A stretch of DNA of 64,000 nt from Streptomyces sp. CCM_MD2014 (GCF_000772045.1 NZ_CP009754.1:5890001-5954000); one strand, 5' to 3'; positions 7,699-17,178 are shown, counted from the first letter of the stretch. The notes: generated by a model from the sequence alone, not told the origin. Program-made: numbers and translations.

Positions 7699-9567
7699 GT
7701 GCCCGCGATCCCCAGCCATGTGCCCGAGCCGAGCCGTACCGACCCGGCGCTGATCCGCAACTTCTGCATCATCGCGCACATCGACCACGGCAAGTCCACG
7801 CTCGCCGACCGGATGCTCCAGCTCACCGGTGTGGTCGAGCAGCGGCAGATGCGCGCCCAGTACCTCGACCGCATGGACATCGAGCGCGAGCGCGGCATCA
7901 CGATCAAGTCCCAGGCGGTGCGGTTGCCGTGGGCCCCGTCCCACGACGAGGGCACCACGCACATCCTCAACATGATCGACACCCCGGGGCACGTCGACTT
8001 CACCTACGAGGTGTCGCGCTCGCTGGCCGCGTGCGAGGGCACCATCCTCCTCGTCGACGCCGCCCAGGGCATCGAGGCCCAGACCCTCGCCAACCTCTAC
8101 CTGGCGATGGAGAACGACCTCACGATCATCCCCGTGCTGAACAAGATCGACCTGCCGGCCGCGCAGCCCGAGAAGTTCGCCGAGGAACTGGCCAACCTGG
8201 TCGGCTGCGACCCCGACGACGTGCTCAAGGTCTCCGCCAAGACCGGCCTCGGCGTCGACGCGCTGCTGGACAAGGTCGTCGCCGACATCCCGGCGCCGGT
8301 CGGCGTCAAGGACGCCCCCGCCCGCGCGATGATCTTCGACTCCGTCTACGACTCCTACCGCGGTGTCGTGACCTACGTCCGTGTCATCGACGGCCAGCTC
8401 AACAAGCGTGAGCGCATCCGGATGATGTCCACCGGCGCCACCCACGAGCTGCTGGAGATCGGCACCAACTCGCCCGAGATGCTCTCCGCCGACGGCCTCG
8501 GCGTCGGCGAGGTGGGTTACCTGATCACCGGCGTGAAGGACGTCCGCCAGTCCAAGGTCGGCGACACCGTCACCAGCCAGCACAAGGGTGCCGAGGAGGC
8601 ACTCGGCGGCTACAAGGACCCCAGGCCCATGGTCTTCTCCGGCCTGTACCCCCTGGACGGCTCGGACTACCCGCTGCTGCGCGAGGCCCTGGACAAGCTC
8701 CAGCTCAACGACGCCGCCCTGGTCTACGAGCCGGAGACCTCCGCCGCCCTCGGCTTCGGCTTCCGCGTCGGTTTCCTCGGCCTGCTCCACCTCGACGTGA
8801 TCCGCGAGCGGCTGGAGCGCGAGTTCAACCTCGACCTCATCGCCACCGCGCCCAACGTGATCTACCGCGTGATCATGGAGGACGGCACCGAGCACACCGT
8901 CACCAACCCGAGCGAGTTCCCCGAGGGCAAGATCAACGAGGTCTACGAGCCGGTCGTGCGCGCCACGATCCTGGCGCCGACCGAGTTCATCGGCGCGATC
9001 ATGGAGCTGTGCCAGACCCGGCGCGGCACCCTGCTCGGCATGGACTACCTCTCCGAGGACCGGGTGGAGATCCGCTACACCCTCCCCCTCGCGGAGATCG
9101 TCTTCGACTTCTTCGACCAGCTGAAGTCCAAGACCCGCGGGTACGCGTCGCTGGACTACGAGCCCACCGGCGAGCAGACCTCCAGCCTGGTCAAGGTCGA
9201 CATCCTGCTGCACGGCGACAAGGTGGACGCCTTCTCCGCGATCACCCACAAGGACCAGGCGTACGCGTACGGCGTGCGGCTCGTCGCCAAGCTCAAGGAG
9301 CTGATCCCGCGGCAGGCCTTCGAGGTGCCGGTCCAGGCCGCCATCGGCTCCCGGGTGATCGCCCGCGAGACCATCCGCGCCATCCGCAAGGACGTCCTCG
9401 CCAAGTGCTACGGCGGTGACATCTCCCGCAAGCGGAAGCTGCTGGAGAAGCAGAAGGAAGGCAAGAAGCGGATGAAGATGGTGGGTTCCGTGGAGGTTCC
9501 GCAGGAGGCCTTCATCGCGGTCCTGTCCAGCGACGACAGCGCGGGGTCGGGCAAGGGCAAGAAGTAA
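7699..9567 (+). CDS. lepA: Elongation factor 4 (LepA) GTPase
   Basis: 622 aa from the GTG at 7699, which gives the usual Streptomyces length; the open frame extends further upstream without a credible ribosome site. G1 is AHIDHGKST at residues 26-34, followed by DTPGHVDF and NKIDLP (G3, G4), domains II and III, and the LepA-specific C-terminus (SRKRKLLEKQKEGKKRMK). It is a ribosome-bound GTPase that helps translation under ionic or temperature stress. The pairing with rpsT across a divergent promoter is conserved in actinobacteria. Confidence 0.97.
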   Translation: MPAIPSHVPEPSRTDPALIRNFCIIAHIDHGKSTLADRMLQLTGVVEQRQMRAQYLDRMDIERERGITIKSQAVRLPWAPSHDEGTTHILNMIDTPGHVDFTYEVSRSLAACEGTILLVDAAQGIEAQTLANLYLAMENDLTIIPVLNKIDLPAAQPEKFAEELANLVGCDPDDVLKVSAKTGLGVDALLDKVVADIPAPVGVKDAPARAMIFDSVYDSYRGVVTYVRVIDGQLNKRERIRMMSTGATHELLEIGTNSPEMLSADGLGVGEVGYLITGVKDVRQSKVGDTVTSQHKGAEEALGGYKDPRPMVFSGLYPLDGSDYPLLREALDKLQLNDAALVYEPETSAALGFGFRVGFLGLLHLDVIRERLEREFNLDLIATAPNVIYRVIMEDGTEHTVTNPSEFPEGKINEVYEPVVRATILAPTEFIGAIMELCQTRRGTLLGMDYLSEDRVEIRYTLPLAEIVFDFFDQLKSKTRGYASLDYEPTGEQTSSLVKVDILLHGDKVDAFSAITHKDQAYAYGVRLVAKLKELIPRQAFEVPVQAAIGSRVIARETIRAIRKDVLAKCYGGDISRKRKLLEKQKEGKKRMKMVGSVEVPQEAFIAVLSSDDSAGSGKGKK

Positions 9568-9606
9568 CCGCCGCACCGCGCGTCGGGTCCGGACAGAACG
9601 GACACC

Positions 9607-9643
9607 GAGGGGCCCGTCGTACGAAAGTGCGGCGGGTCCCTTC
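9607..9643 (+). terminator. lepA terminator
   Basis: GAGGGGCCCGTCG (9607-9619) pairs imperfectly with CGGCGGGTCCCTTC (9630-9643), 40 bases after the lepA stop. Confidence 0.65.
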
Positions 9644-9689
9644 GCATGTCACGGGCGCGCATCTGTAGGAAGTGACAGGGCGCGGACTC

Positions 9690-9749
9690 TTACGCGGGGG
9701 CCGGTCGCCCTCTACTCTGATGCCTGCCCCTTAGTTACTCGTGAGTTAA
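9690..9749 (+). promoter_or_regulatory. Promoter and palindromic operator of the acyl-CoA synthetase gene
   Basis: TTACGC (9690-9695), 17 bases, then TACTCT (9713-9718) fits a vegetative promoter. Just after the expected start point, TTACTC-GT-GAGTTAA (9735-9749) holds the palindrome ACTC-GT-GAGT. Its position over the start point suggests a repressor site, perhaps for a TetR-type fatty-acid regulator; the regulator is unknown. Confidence 0.45.
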
Positions 9750-9877
9750 ACAAGTGATCGGGCAACAGTCCGACGCGCCGCTTGAACCACGGCCCGAACA
9801 ACCGCCCGAGAGTGAACCAGCCACACCTGAGCCAGCCGCAACGAGCCAGCCGCACCGTCGCGGGCCCGGAGGATGTC

Positions 9878-11755
9878 GTGAGCGATACACAGACACTGAT
9901 CGAGAACCGTCCGCCCTCCGTGGCGGGACTCTTCCTGGAGCGGGTGGCCGCCACGCCGGACGCCGAGGCGTACCGCTACCCGGTGGCGCCGGCCTCGGGC
10001 GAGGGCCCCGACGACTGGAAGTCGCTGACCTGGGGGCAGGCCGCCGAGCGGGTGTACGCGATCGCGGCCGGCCTGATCGAACTGGGCGTGCGGCCCGAGC
10101 AGCGCGTGGCGCTGGCCTCCTCCACCCGCCTGGAGTGGATCCTCGCCGACCTCGGCATCATGTGCGCGGGCGCGGCGACGACCACCGTCTACCCGCAGAC
10201 CAACGCCGACGAATCGGCGTACATCCTCTCCGACTCCGAGAGCCGGGTGCTGATCGCGGAGGACGCCGCGCAGCTCGCCAAGGCGCAGGAGAAGAAGGCG
10301 GAGCTGCCCGACCTCACCCACGTCGTCGTGGTCGACGCGGCCGGTGCCGACACCTCCGAGGACTGGATCCTCACCCTCGACGAGCTGGAGCGCCGGGGCG
10401 CGGCCCGCCTGGAGACGGAGCCGCAGCTGATCAAGGAGCGGGTCGGCGCACTCACCAAGGACCAGCTCGCCACCCTCATCTACACCTCCGGCACCACGGG
10501 CCGGCCCAAGGGCGTCCGCCTCCCGCACGACAACTGGTCGTACATGGCGAAGGCGATCGCGGCGACCGGCCTGGTCACCAAGGACGACATCCAGTACCTG
10601 TGGCTGCCGCTCGCGCACGTCTTCGGCAAGGTGCTGACCTCCGGCCAGATCGAGGCCGGTCACGTCACCGCCGTCGACGGCCGGGTCGACAAGATCATCG
10701 AGAACCTGCCCGTCGTCCAGCCGACCTACATGGCGGCCGTGCCCCGCATCTTCGAGAAGGTCTACAACGGCGTCGCGGCCAAGGCCCGCGCGGGCGGCGG
10801 GGCCAAGTACAAGATCTTCCAGTGGGCCGCCGGGGTCGCCCGCGAGTACGCCAAGGTCACCCAGGACAACTTCAAGCGCACCGGCACCGCGAGCGCCCCC
10901 GCCGGTCTGCGCGCCAAGCACGCCGTCGCCGACAAACTCGTCTACGCCAAGATCCGCGAGGCCTTCGGCGGTCGCCTGCGCGCCTGCGTCTCGGGCTCGG
11001 CCGCCCTCGCGCCCGAGATCGGCTACTTCTTCGCCGGCGCCGGCATCCACATCCTGGAGGGCTACGGCCTCACCGAGTCCTCCGCGGCCTCCTTCGTCAA
11101 CCCCGGCGAGGCCTACCGCACCGGCACGGTCGGCAAGCCGCTGCCCGGCACCGAGGTGCGCATCGCGGACGACGGCGAGATCCTGCTGCGCGGCCCCGGC
11201 ATCATGGAGGGCTACCACAAGCTTCCGGAGAAGACCGCCGAGGTCCTGGAGGCGGACGGCTGGTTCCACACCGGCGACATCGGCGAGCTCTCGCCCGACG
11301 GCTACCTGCGCATCACCGACCGCAAGAAGGACCTCATCAAGACCTCCGGCGGCAAGTACATCGCGCCCGCCGAGGTCGAGGGCCAGTTCAAGGCGGTCTG
11401 CCCCTACGTCTCCAACATCCTGGTGCACGGCGCCGACCGGAACTTCTGCACGGCGCTCATCGCCCTCGACGAGATCGCGATCACGGAGTGGGCCAAGGAG
11501 AACGGCCTGGAGGGCAAGCCGTACGCGGAGATCGTCGCGGCGCCCGCGACCGTCGAGATGGTCGACGGCTACGTCAAGCAGCTCAACGAGGGCCTGCAGC
11601 GCTGGCAGACCATCAAGAAGTTCCGCCTGCTGCCCCGCGACCTCGACGTCGAGCACGGCGAGATCACACCGAGCCTCAAGCTGAAGCGTCCGGTGGTGGA
11701 GCGGGAGTACAAGAACCTGATCGAGGAGATGTACGAGGGCTCGCGCGAGGCGTAG
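9878..11755 (+). CDS. Long-chain fatty-acid--CoA ligase (AMP-binding)
   Basis: 625 aa from the GTG at 9878, which has GGAGG five bases upstream; the frame stays open further 5'. ANL-superfamily motifs in order: the P-loop YTSGTTGRPKGV near residue 205, PLAHVFGK, the GYGLTESSA adenylate motif near 405, WFHTGDIG, and the hinge/C-domain ITDRKKDLIKTSGGKYIAP with the catalytic lysine. Size and motifs fit FadD15/ACSL-like enzymes that activate long-chain fatty acids by adenylation then thioesterification. It stands alone between lepA and a phosphatase and ends at a strong hairpin. Confidence 0.92.
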   Translation: MSDTQTLIENRPPSVAGLFLERVAATPDAEAYRYPVAPASGEGPDDWKSLTWGQAAERVYAIAAGLIELGVRPEQRVALASSTRLEWILADLGIMCAGAATTTVYPQTNADESAYILSDSESRVLIAEDAAQLAKAQEKKAELPDLTHVVVVDAAGADTSEDWILTLDELERRGAARLETEPQLIKERVGALTKDQLATLIYTSGTTGRPKGVRLPHDNWSYMAKAIAATGLVTKDDIQYLWLPLAHVFGKVLTSGQIEAGHVTAVDGRVDKIIENLPVVQPTYMAAVPRIFEKVYNGVAAKARAGGGAKYKIFQWAAGVAREYAKVTQDNFKRTGTASAPAGLRAKHAVADKLVYAKIREAFGGRLRACVSGSAALAPEIGYFFAGAGIHILEGYGLTESSAASFVNPGEAYRTGTVGKPLPGTEVRIADDGEILLRGPGIMEGYHKLPEKTAEVLEADGWFHTGDIGELSPDGYLRITDRKKDLIKTSGGKYIAPAEVEGQFKAVCPYVSNILVHGADRNFCTALIALDEIAITEWAKENGLEGKPYAEIVAAPATVEMVDGYVKQLNEGLQRWQTIKKFRLLPRDLDVEHGEITPSLKLKRPVVEREYKNLIEEMYEGSREA

Positions 11756-11771
11756 GACCGAAGCCGCGGGT

Positions 11772-11817
11772 GTTCGAGGACGGCCGGTTTCCGTTCGGAT
11801 TCCGGCCGGTCTCGAAC
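11772..11817 (+). terminator. Terminator after the acyl-CoA synthetase
   Basis: Arms GTTCGAGGACGGCCGG (11772-11787) and CCGGCCGGTCTCGAAC (11802-11817) pair at 14 of 16 positions around a 14-base loop. Confidence 0.75.
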
Positions 11818-11945
11818 GTTCGCCTAGCACGGTTCTCACTCATCGAGGCGCACTTCGGTAACTCCGTGCTTATGGGCGGGGCCGGTCTGTCACTCTGTCG
11901 GCATCGAGTGTGAGGAATTCGCACGAACTGCCCGGGGAGACGTCC

Positions 11946-14114
11946 ATGTCGGCCATTCCGAGGCAGCGGGAGACCGCCCCCCGCGCCCGCGCGGCGGCCG
12001 TGCGCGCCGCTGAGGCATCCGCCGAGGGGGCCGGCGAGGCCTCCTCGGGCGAGGGCGTCGGCGAGCGCTTCGAGGAGTGCGCGCGGGCGCGCGTGACCCT
12101 GCTGGGCAGCTCCCTGGCGCCGGGCGCCGCCCGCGCGATGGCGCGCGCCGCGCTCGCCGACTGGTCCGCGCTCGGGCTGCCCGGCACGGAGCACCTGACC
12201 GAGCACCTCACCGCCGACGCCCTGGTCGTCGTCAGCGAGCTGGTCACCAACGCCGTCGTGCACGCCGGTACCGACGTCGAGGTGGGCCTCCGGGTGGAGG
12301 AGACGGGCACGCTCGTCGTCGAGGTCGCGGACCGGCACCCCTCCCGGGCCCCGGGGGGAGGCGGCGACCACGAGGCACCGCACGACCCCGCCGAGTACGG
12401 ACGGGGCCTGCGGCTCGTCGCCGCGCTCGCGGAGGCCTGGGGCATCACCTACCGCCCGGACTCCAAGACGGTGTGGGCGCGGCTGCCGGCCGGCGGCGCC
12501 CAGCCCGCGGAGGGTGCCGGGACGATGGCCGGCGCCGACCTCGCCGAGGCCGCGGCCGGTGGGTCGGGTGGCGAGGGCGTCGGGCCGTCCGGGGGCGCGG
12601 TGCGGGCCGGGGCGTACGCCGGGGGCGCTCACGCAACGCCGTCCACGGTCGCGACGGACCCGAAGGGCCCCGACGGCCCGCACGGCGCGTCCGGTGGGCC
12701 CGCGAGGCCCGGCCGGCGCCGCACCCGCGACCGGGAGTGGCTGGGCCGCGGCGCGCTGTCCTTCCTCGCCGAGGCCTCCGACCTCCTGGCCGGACAGCTC
12801 GACGAGGACCTCGTCGCCTCCCTCACCGGCCAGCTCATCGTGCCCCGGCTCGCCGACTGGTGCGGGGTGTGGCTGGAGGACGAGACCCTGGGCCGGGGCG
12901 CCTGGAGCGACGATTCCGGGACGGCCGTCGGCGCCCGGCTGGCCCGCGTGTGGCACGCGGGCGAGGGCCACCTCGACGAGCTGCGCGCGGCCCTGGAGAA
13001 GGAGCCGCCCCGCCCGCGCGACCCGTGGCGCTCCGGTCCCGTCGGCCACCCCTGGCCCGCCGAGGCGCTCGGCACGAACGGCACCGCGCTCGCCTACCGA
13101 CTGGTCGCAGGCGGCCGCCCCCTGGGCACCCTGGTCATCGGCCGGGCCGACCCTCCGGACCAGGCCCCGGGCGCCCCGGGAGCCCCGGATGCTCAGGACG
13201 CCCCCGACACCGGCGGCCACCTGGCCTCTCCCGGCTTCCCCGACGAGATCACCGGCCTGGTCGAGGACCTCAGCCGCCGGGTGGCACTCGCCATCGGTGC
13301 CGCCCGCCAGTACGCCCGGCAGGCCACCATCAGCGCCGTGCTCCAGCGCGGCCTGCTGCCCGGCGCCGTCGCCGAGATCCCCGGCGTGCGCAGCGCCCTC
13401 GTCTACGAACCGCGCGACAAGGGCGGCCCCAGCGGCGACTTCTACGACCTCTTCCCGGCCGGCGACGGCCGCTGGTGCTTCGCCGTGGGCGACGTCCAGG
13501 GCAAGGGCCCCGAGGCCGCCGTCGTCATCGGGCTCGCCCGCCCCTGGCTGCGGCTGCTGGCCCGCGAGCAGTACGGGGTCCCCGACGTCCTCGACCGCCT
13601 CAACCAGCTCCTCCTCGACGACGCCACCGAGGCCGCCGACGCCGCCGCCCGCGCACTGGTCGCCGCCGGAGGCCCACCGGTTGCCCCGGGCGACGGACCG
13701 CAGACCCGCTTCCTCTCCCTCCTCTACGGCGAGCTGGTCCCCTTCGAGGGCGGCGTCCGCTGCACCCTCGCCTCCGCCGGACACCCGCTGCCGCTGCTCC
13801 TCGGACCCGACGGCACGGTGAGGGCGGTCGCGTGCCCGCAGACCCTGCTCGGCGTCGTCGAAGACGCCACGTACGTCAGCGAGAGCTTCGAGCTGCGCTC
13901 CGGCGACACCCTGCTGTGCGTCACGGACGGGGTCACGGAGCGGCGCAGCGGCTCCCGCCAGTTCGACGACGGCGACGGGCTGGCCCAGGCGCTGGCCGGC
14001 TGCACGGGCCTGGACGCCGAGCTGGTCGCCGAGCGCATCAGGCGGCTGGTGCACGAGTTCGGGCCCCGGCCCCCGGAGGACGACCTGGCCCTGCTGGTGC
14101 TCCAGGCCGAGTGA
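11946..14114 (+). CDS. SpoIIE-type PP2C phosphatase with N-terminal anti-sigma-like ATPase domain
   Basis: 722 aa. The ATG at 11946 has GGGGAGA six bases upstream. An RsbW-like HATPase domain is at about 40-175 (VVSELVTNAVVHAGT N-box, YGRGLRLVAAL), then an Ala/Gly-rich linker, a GAF-like segment at about 260-450, and a SpoIIE/RsbU phosphatase domain at about 460-720 (GGPSGDFYDLF, FAVGDVQGKGPEAA, TLLCVTDGVTE). Kinase and phosphatase in one chain usually control the phosphorylation of an anti-anti-sigma factor in Streptomyces; the partner is not encoded nearby. Confidence 0.88.
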   Translation: MSAIPRQRETAPRARAAAVRAAEASAEGAGEASSGEGVGERFEECARARVTLLGSSLAPGAARAMARAALADWSALGLPGTEHLTEHLTADALVVVSELVTNAVVHAGTDVEVGLRVEETGTLVVEVADRHPSRAPGGGGDHEAPHDPAEYGRGLRLVAALAEAWGITYRPDSKTVWARLPAGGAQPAEGAGTMAGADLAEAAAGGSGGEGVGPSGGAVRAGAYAGGAHATPSTVATDPKGPDGPHGASGGPARPGRRRTRDREWLGRGALSFLAEASDLLAGQLDEDLVASLTGQLIVPRLADWCGVWLEDETLGRGAWSDDSGTAVGARLARVWHAGEGHLDELRAALEKEPPRPRDPWRSGPVGHPWPAEALGTNGTALAYRLVAGGRPLGTLVIGRADPPDQAPGAPGAPDAQDAPDTGGHLASPGFPDEITGLVEDLSRRVALAIGAARQYARQATISAVLQRGLLPGAVAEIPGVRSALVYEPRDKGGPSGDFYDLFPAGDGRWCFAVGDVQGKGPEAAVVIGLARPWLRLLAREQYGVPDVLDRLNQLLLDDATEAADAAARALVAAGGPPVAPGDGPQTRFLSLLYGELVPFEGGVRCTLASAGHPLPLLLGPDGTVRAVACPQTLLGVVEDATYVSESFELRSGDTLLCVTDGVTERRSGSRQFDDGDGLAQALAGCTGLDAELVAERIRRLVHEFGPRPPEDDLALLVLQAE

Positions 14115-14159
14115 GCGGCCGGGCGGGGGTGTCCGGCCGGGTGCGGGACAATGGAACGC

Positions 14160-15392
14160 ATGCCCTCCGCACTCCCCGACGGCGAACCCGTCCCCGCCGA
14201 CGGCGCCCTGCCCGCGTCCGCGCTCGCCGGGGCCGCCGACCGCCCCCTCGGCTTCTACCTGCACGTGCCGTACTGCGCCACCCGCTGCGGCTACTGCGAC
14301 TTCAACACCTACACCGCGACCGAGCTGCGCGGCACCGGCGGCGTCCTGGCCTCCCGCGACAACTACGCCGACACGCTCGTCGACGAGGTCCGCCTGGCCC
14401 GCAAGGTGCTCGGCGACGACCCCCGCGAGGTCCGTACGGTCTTCGTCGGCGGCGGTACGCCCACCCTGCTGGCCGCCGGGGACCTGGTGCGGATGCTGGG
14501 CGCGATCCGCGACGAGTTCGGCCTGGCGCCGGACGCGGAGATCACCACGGAGGCCAACCCGGAGTCGGTCGGCCCGGCGTACCTCGCCACCCTCCGCGAG
14601 GGCGGCTTCAACCGCATCTCCTTCGGCATGCAGAGCGCCAGGCAGCACGTCCTGAAGATCCTGGACCGCACCCACACCCCGGGCCGCCCCGAGGCCTGCG
14701 TCGCCGAGGCCCGCGCGGCCGGCTTCGACCACGTCAACCTCGACCTGATCTACGGCACCCCGGGGGAGTCCGACGACGACTGGCGCGCCTCCCTGGACGC
14801 CGCGCTCGGCGCCGGACCCGACCACGTCTCGGCGTACGCCCTGATCGTCGAGGAGGGCACCCAGCTGGCCCGGCGCATCCGGCGCGGCGAGGTCCCCATG
14901 ACCGACGACGACGTGCACGCCGACCGGTACCTGATCGCCGAGGAGACTCTGGCGGCGGCGGGCTTCGACTGGTACGAGGTGTCGAACTGGGCCACCTCCG
15001 AGGCCGGGCGCTGCCTGCACAACGAGCTGTACTGGCGGGGCGCCGACTGGTGGGGCGCGGGACCGGGCGCGCACTCCCACGTGGGGGGCGTGCGGTGGTG
15101 GAACGTGAAGCATCCGGGGGCGTACGCGGGCGCTCTGGCGGCGGGGAAGTCGCCGGGCGCGGGGCGCGAGGTCCTCTCGGACGAGGACCGGCGCGTGGAG
15201 CGCATCCTGCTGGAGCTGCGGCTGCGGGAGGGCGTCCCGCTGGCGCTGCTGCGGGAGGCGGGACTGGCGGCGGCGGGACGGGCGCTGTCGGAGGGGTTGC
15301 TGGAGAAGGGGCCGTACGAGGCGGGGAGCGCGGTGCTGACGCTGCGCGGGCGGCTGCTGGCGGACGCGGTGGTGCGGGACCTGGTGGACTGA
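14160..15392 (+). CDS. hemW: Radical SAM heme chaperone HemW
   Basis: 410 aa from the ATG at 14160; an in-frame ATG nine bases upstream cannot be excluded. HVPYCATRCGYCDFNTY carries the CxxxCxxC iron-sulfur motif of radical SAM proteins, followed by VFVGGGTPTLL and NRISFGMQSA, typical of HemW. HemW was long annotated as oxygen-independent coproporphyrinogen oxidase but is a heme chaperone; it lacks the HemN CxxxCxxCxC signature. The frame ends in a winged-helix-like C-terminus. A large hairpin follows. Confidence 0.93.
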   Translation: MPSALPDGEPVPADGALPASALAGAADRPLGFYLHVPYCATRCGYCDFNTYTATELRGTGGVLASRDNYADTLVDEVRLARKVLGDDPREVRTVFVGGGTPTLLAAGDLVRMLGAIRDEFGLAPDAEITTEANPESVGPAYLATLREGGFNRISFGMQSARQHVLKILDRTHTPGRPEACVAEARAAGFDHVNLDLIYGTPGESDDDWRASLDAALGAGPDHVSAYALIVEEGTQLARRIRRGEVPMTDDDVHADRYLIAEETLAAAGFDWYEVSNWATSEAGRCLHNELYWRGADWWGAGPGAHSHVGGVRWWNVKHPGAYAGALAAGKSPGAGREVLSDEDRRVERILLELRLREGVPLALLREAGLAAAGRALSEGLLEKGPYEAGSAVLTLRGRLLADAVVRDLVD

Positions 15393-15436
15393 CGGGGGGT
15401 CTCCTCGCCCCCACCGCCCCTTCCCGTTCCCGACCT

Positions 15437-15569
15437 CTGGGGGCTGCGCCCCAGACCCCGCTTCGGCCTGAACGGCCTCGTCCTCAAACGCCGGACGGGC
15501 TGGTGATTCAGCCCCTCCGGCGTTTGAGGAGCGGGGGGCCCGGGGGCAGCGCCCCCGGGGTCGGGACGG
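15437..15569. terminator. Bidirectional terminator built from a dispersed Streptomyces repeat
   Basis: Lies between the convergent hemW and DUF3097 genes. A small hairpin CTGGGGGC-TG-CGCCCCAG (15437-15454) is followed by a long one: arms 15481-15502 and 15509-15530 pair at 21 of 22 positions around a six-base loop. A GC-rich hairpin follows (15536-15562, with CCCGGGGGC-AGC-GCCCCCGGG). Its left half recurs near 63.4 kb in the opposite orientation. Confidence 0.85.
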
Positions 15570-15593
15570 GAAGGGGCGGCGGGGGCGGAAACG

Positions 15594-16400
15594 TCACGCC
15601 GTCACGAAGTCGATCAGTTCTTCCACTCGTCCCAGCAGCTCCGGCTCCAGGTCCTTGTACGAGTTCACCCGCGCCAGGATCGCCTGCCACACCGCGCCGG
15701 TGTTGTCGGACGGCCAGCCCAGTGCCCGGCACACCCCCGTCTTCCAGTCCTGGCCGTGCGGCACCCGGGGCCAGGCGTCGATCCCCACCGACGACGGCTT
15801 CACCGCCTCCCAGATGTCGATGTACGGGTGGCCCACGACCAGCGCGTGCTCGCTCGTCACCGCCTCCGCGATGCGCCACTCCTTCGAGCCCGGCACCAGG
15901 TGGTCCACCAGGACGCCCAGCCGCGCGTCGGGGCCGGGGGCGAAGTCGGCGACGATCGACGGGAGGTCGTCCACGCCGCCCAGGTACTCCACGACGACGC
16001 CCTCGATGCGCAGGTCGTCGCCCCAGACCTTCTCGACCAACTCGGCGTCGTGCCGCCCCTCGACGTAGATGCGCCCGGCGCGCGCCACCCGCGCCCGTGC
16101 GCCGGGGACGGCGACCGAACCGGACGCCGTGCGGGAGGGCCGTACCGGGCCGGAGGACGACGACGGCCGCACCAGCGTCACCACCCGGCCCTCCAGGAGG
16201 AAGCCGCGCGGCTCCAGCGGGAACACCCGGTGCTTGCCGAAGCGGTCCTCCAGGGTCACCGTGCCCGCCTCGCAGCGGATCACCGCGCCGCAGAACCCTG
16301 TGCCGGGCTCCTCGACCACCAGGCCGGGATCGGCCGGTACCTCGGGGACGGGCTGCGGTTTCTTCCACGGAGGGGTCAGGTCGGCGGAGTACTGGCGCAT
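15594..16400 (-). CDS. DUF3097 family protein
   Basis: 268 aa from the ATG at 16400 (MRQYSADLTPPWKKP). Recognisable features are RIYVEGRHDAELVEKVWGDDL, VVEYLGGVDDLP, LVDHLVPGSKEWRIA and VVGHPYIDIWEAVKP, which resemble a Toprim-like fold with acidic clusters (EGRHD, VDHLV). The family is conserved in actinobacteria, where it commonly lies near hemW and hrcA. Function is unknown; a nucleic-acid-related role is only suggested by the Toprim-like pattern. Confidence 0.85.
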   Translation of the reverse strand: MRQYSADLTPPWKKPQPVPEVPADPGLVVEEPGTGFCGAVIRCEAGTVTLEDRFGKHRVFPLEPRGFLLEGRVVTLVRPSSSSGPVRPSRTASGSVAVPGARARVARAGRIYVEGRHDAELVEKVWGDDLRIEGVVVEYLGGVDDLPSIVADFAPGPDARLGVLVDHLVPGSKEWRIAEAVTSEHALVVGHPYIDIWEAVKPSSVGIDAWPRVPHGQDWKTGVCRALGWPSDNTGAVWQAILARVNSYKDLEPELLGRVEELIDFVTA

Positions 16401-16434
16401 TCTGACGACGATACGAGGAGACAGCGCGCCGTGA

Positions 16435-17178
16435 TCACCGCGACACGCCGAACCGGGCGGCCAGCGCGTCCCGTTGGGCCCGGACGAACGCCGCGTCCAC
16501 CACCGCTCCGTGACCGGGGACGTACAGCGCGTCGTCGCCGCCCAGGTCCAGCAGCCGGTCCAGGGCGTCCGGCCAGTGCTCCGGCACGGCGTCGGGGCCG
16601 GCCTGCGGCTCGCCGGACTCCTCGACCAGGTCGCCGCAGAAGACGACCGCCGGGCTGCCCGGCACCAGTACCGCGAGGTCGTGCCCGGTGTGGCCCGGGC
16701 CGACGTCGGCCAGCAGCACCTGGCGGCCGCCGCCCAGGTCGAGCCGCCGCTCGCCGCGGACCTCGTGCCGGACCGGGGCGAGCGCGTCGGCCGCCTCCCG
16801 CGCCGCCCGCGCGTCCAGCCCCTCCGCCACCGCGTCCGCGCGCAGCGCCTCCCGCCCCTGTCCGCCCGGCGCGAACAGCGCACCCGAACCCGTCGCGCCG
16901 TACGCGCCGTACACCTCCGCGCCCCCGAACGCCGCCGCGCCGAAGACGTGGTCGAAGTGCGGGTGGGTCAGCGCGAGATGTGTCACACGGTGGCCGGCGA
17001 GCCGCCGCGCCGCCTCGTGCAGCCGGCCGCCCTCCGCCAGGCTCGACCCCGCGTCCACCATCAGCGCCCCGCCCGCGCCGAGCACCAGCCCCGCCGTGCA
17101 GTCCCAGCCCGGCAGCCGGCACCGCCCCACTCCGTGCGCCAGCCGCTCCCAGTCCAGCTCTTCCCAAGTCACCGTCAC
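16435..17178 (-). CDS. Metallo-beta-lactamase-fold hydrolase
   Basis: 247 aa from the GTG at 17178 (VTVTWEELDWERL). The open frame runs to 17259 but would then cross the CIRCE element. Metal-site motifs: LTHPHFDHVFG (HxHxDH), DVGPGHTGHD, FCGDLVE and VPGHGAVVD. This is the glyoxalase II-like branch of the superfamily; the substrate is unknown. It is 34 bp upstream of the DUF3097 gene on the same strand and divergent from hrcA. Confidence 0.86.
   Translation of the reverse strand: MTVTWEELDWERLAHGVGRCRLPGWDCTAGLVLGAGGALMVDAGSSLAEGGRLHEAARRLAGHRVTHLALTHPHFDHVFGAAAFGGAEVYGAYGATGSGALFAPGGQGREALRADAVAEGLDARAAREAADALAPVRHEVRGERRLDLGGGRQVLLADVGPGHTGHDLAVLVPGSPAVVFCGDLVEESGEPQAGPDAVPEHWPDALDRLLDLGGDDALYVPGHGAVVDAAFVRAQRDALAARFGVSR

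Noticed and set aside
9878..9880. GTG chosen over the earlier in-frame start at 9782
   Set aside because: The earlier start lies after the operator with no ribosome site; its extra 32 residues look non-coding.
11676..15113. 1145-codon minus-strand frame across the phosphatase and hemW
   Set aside because: Antisense shadow of two well-supported genes, low-complexity Gly/Arg/Ala translation.
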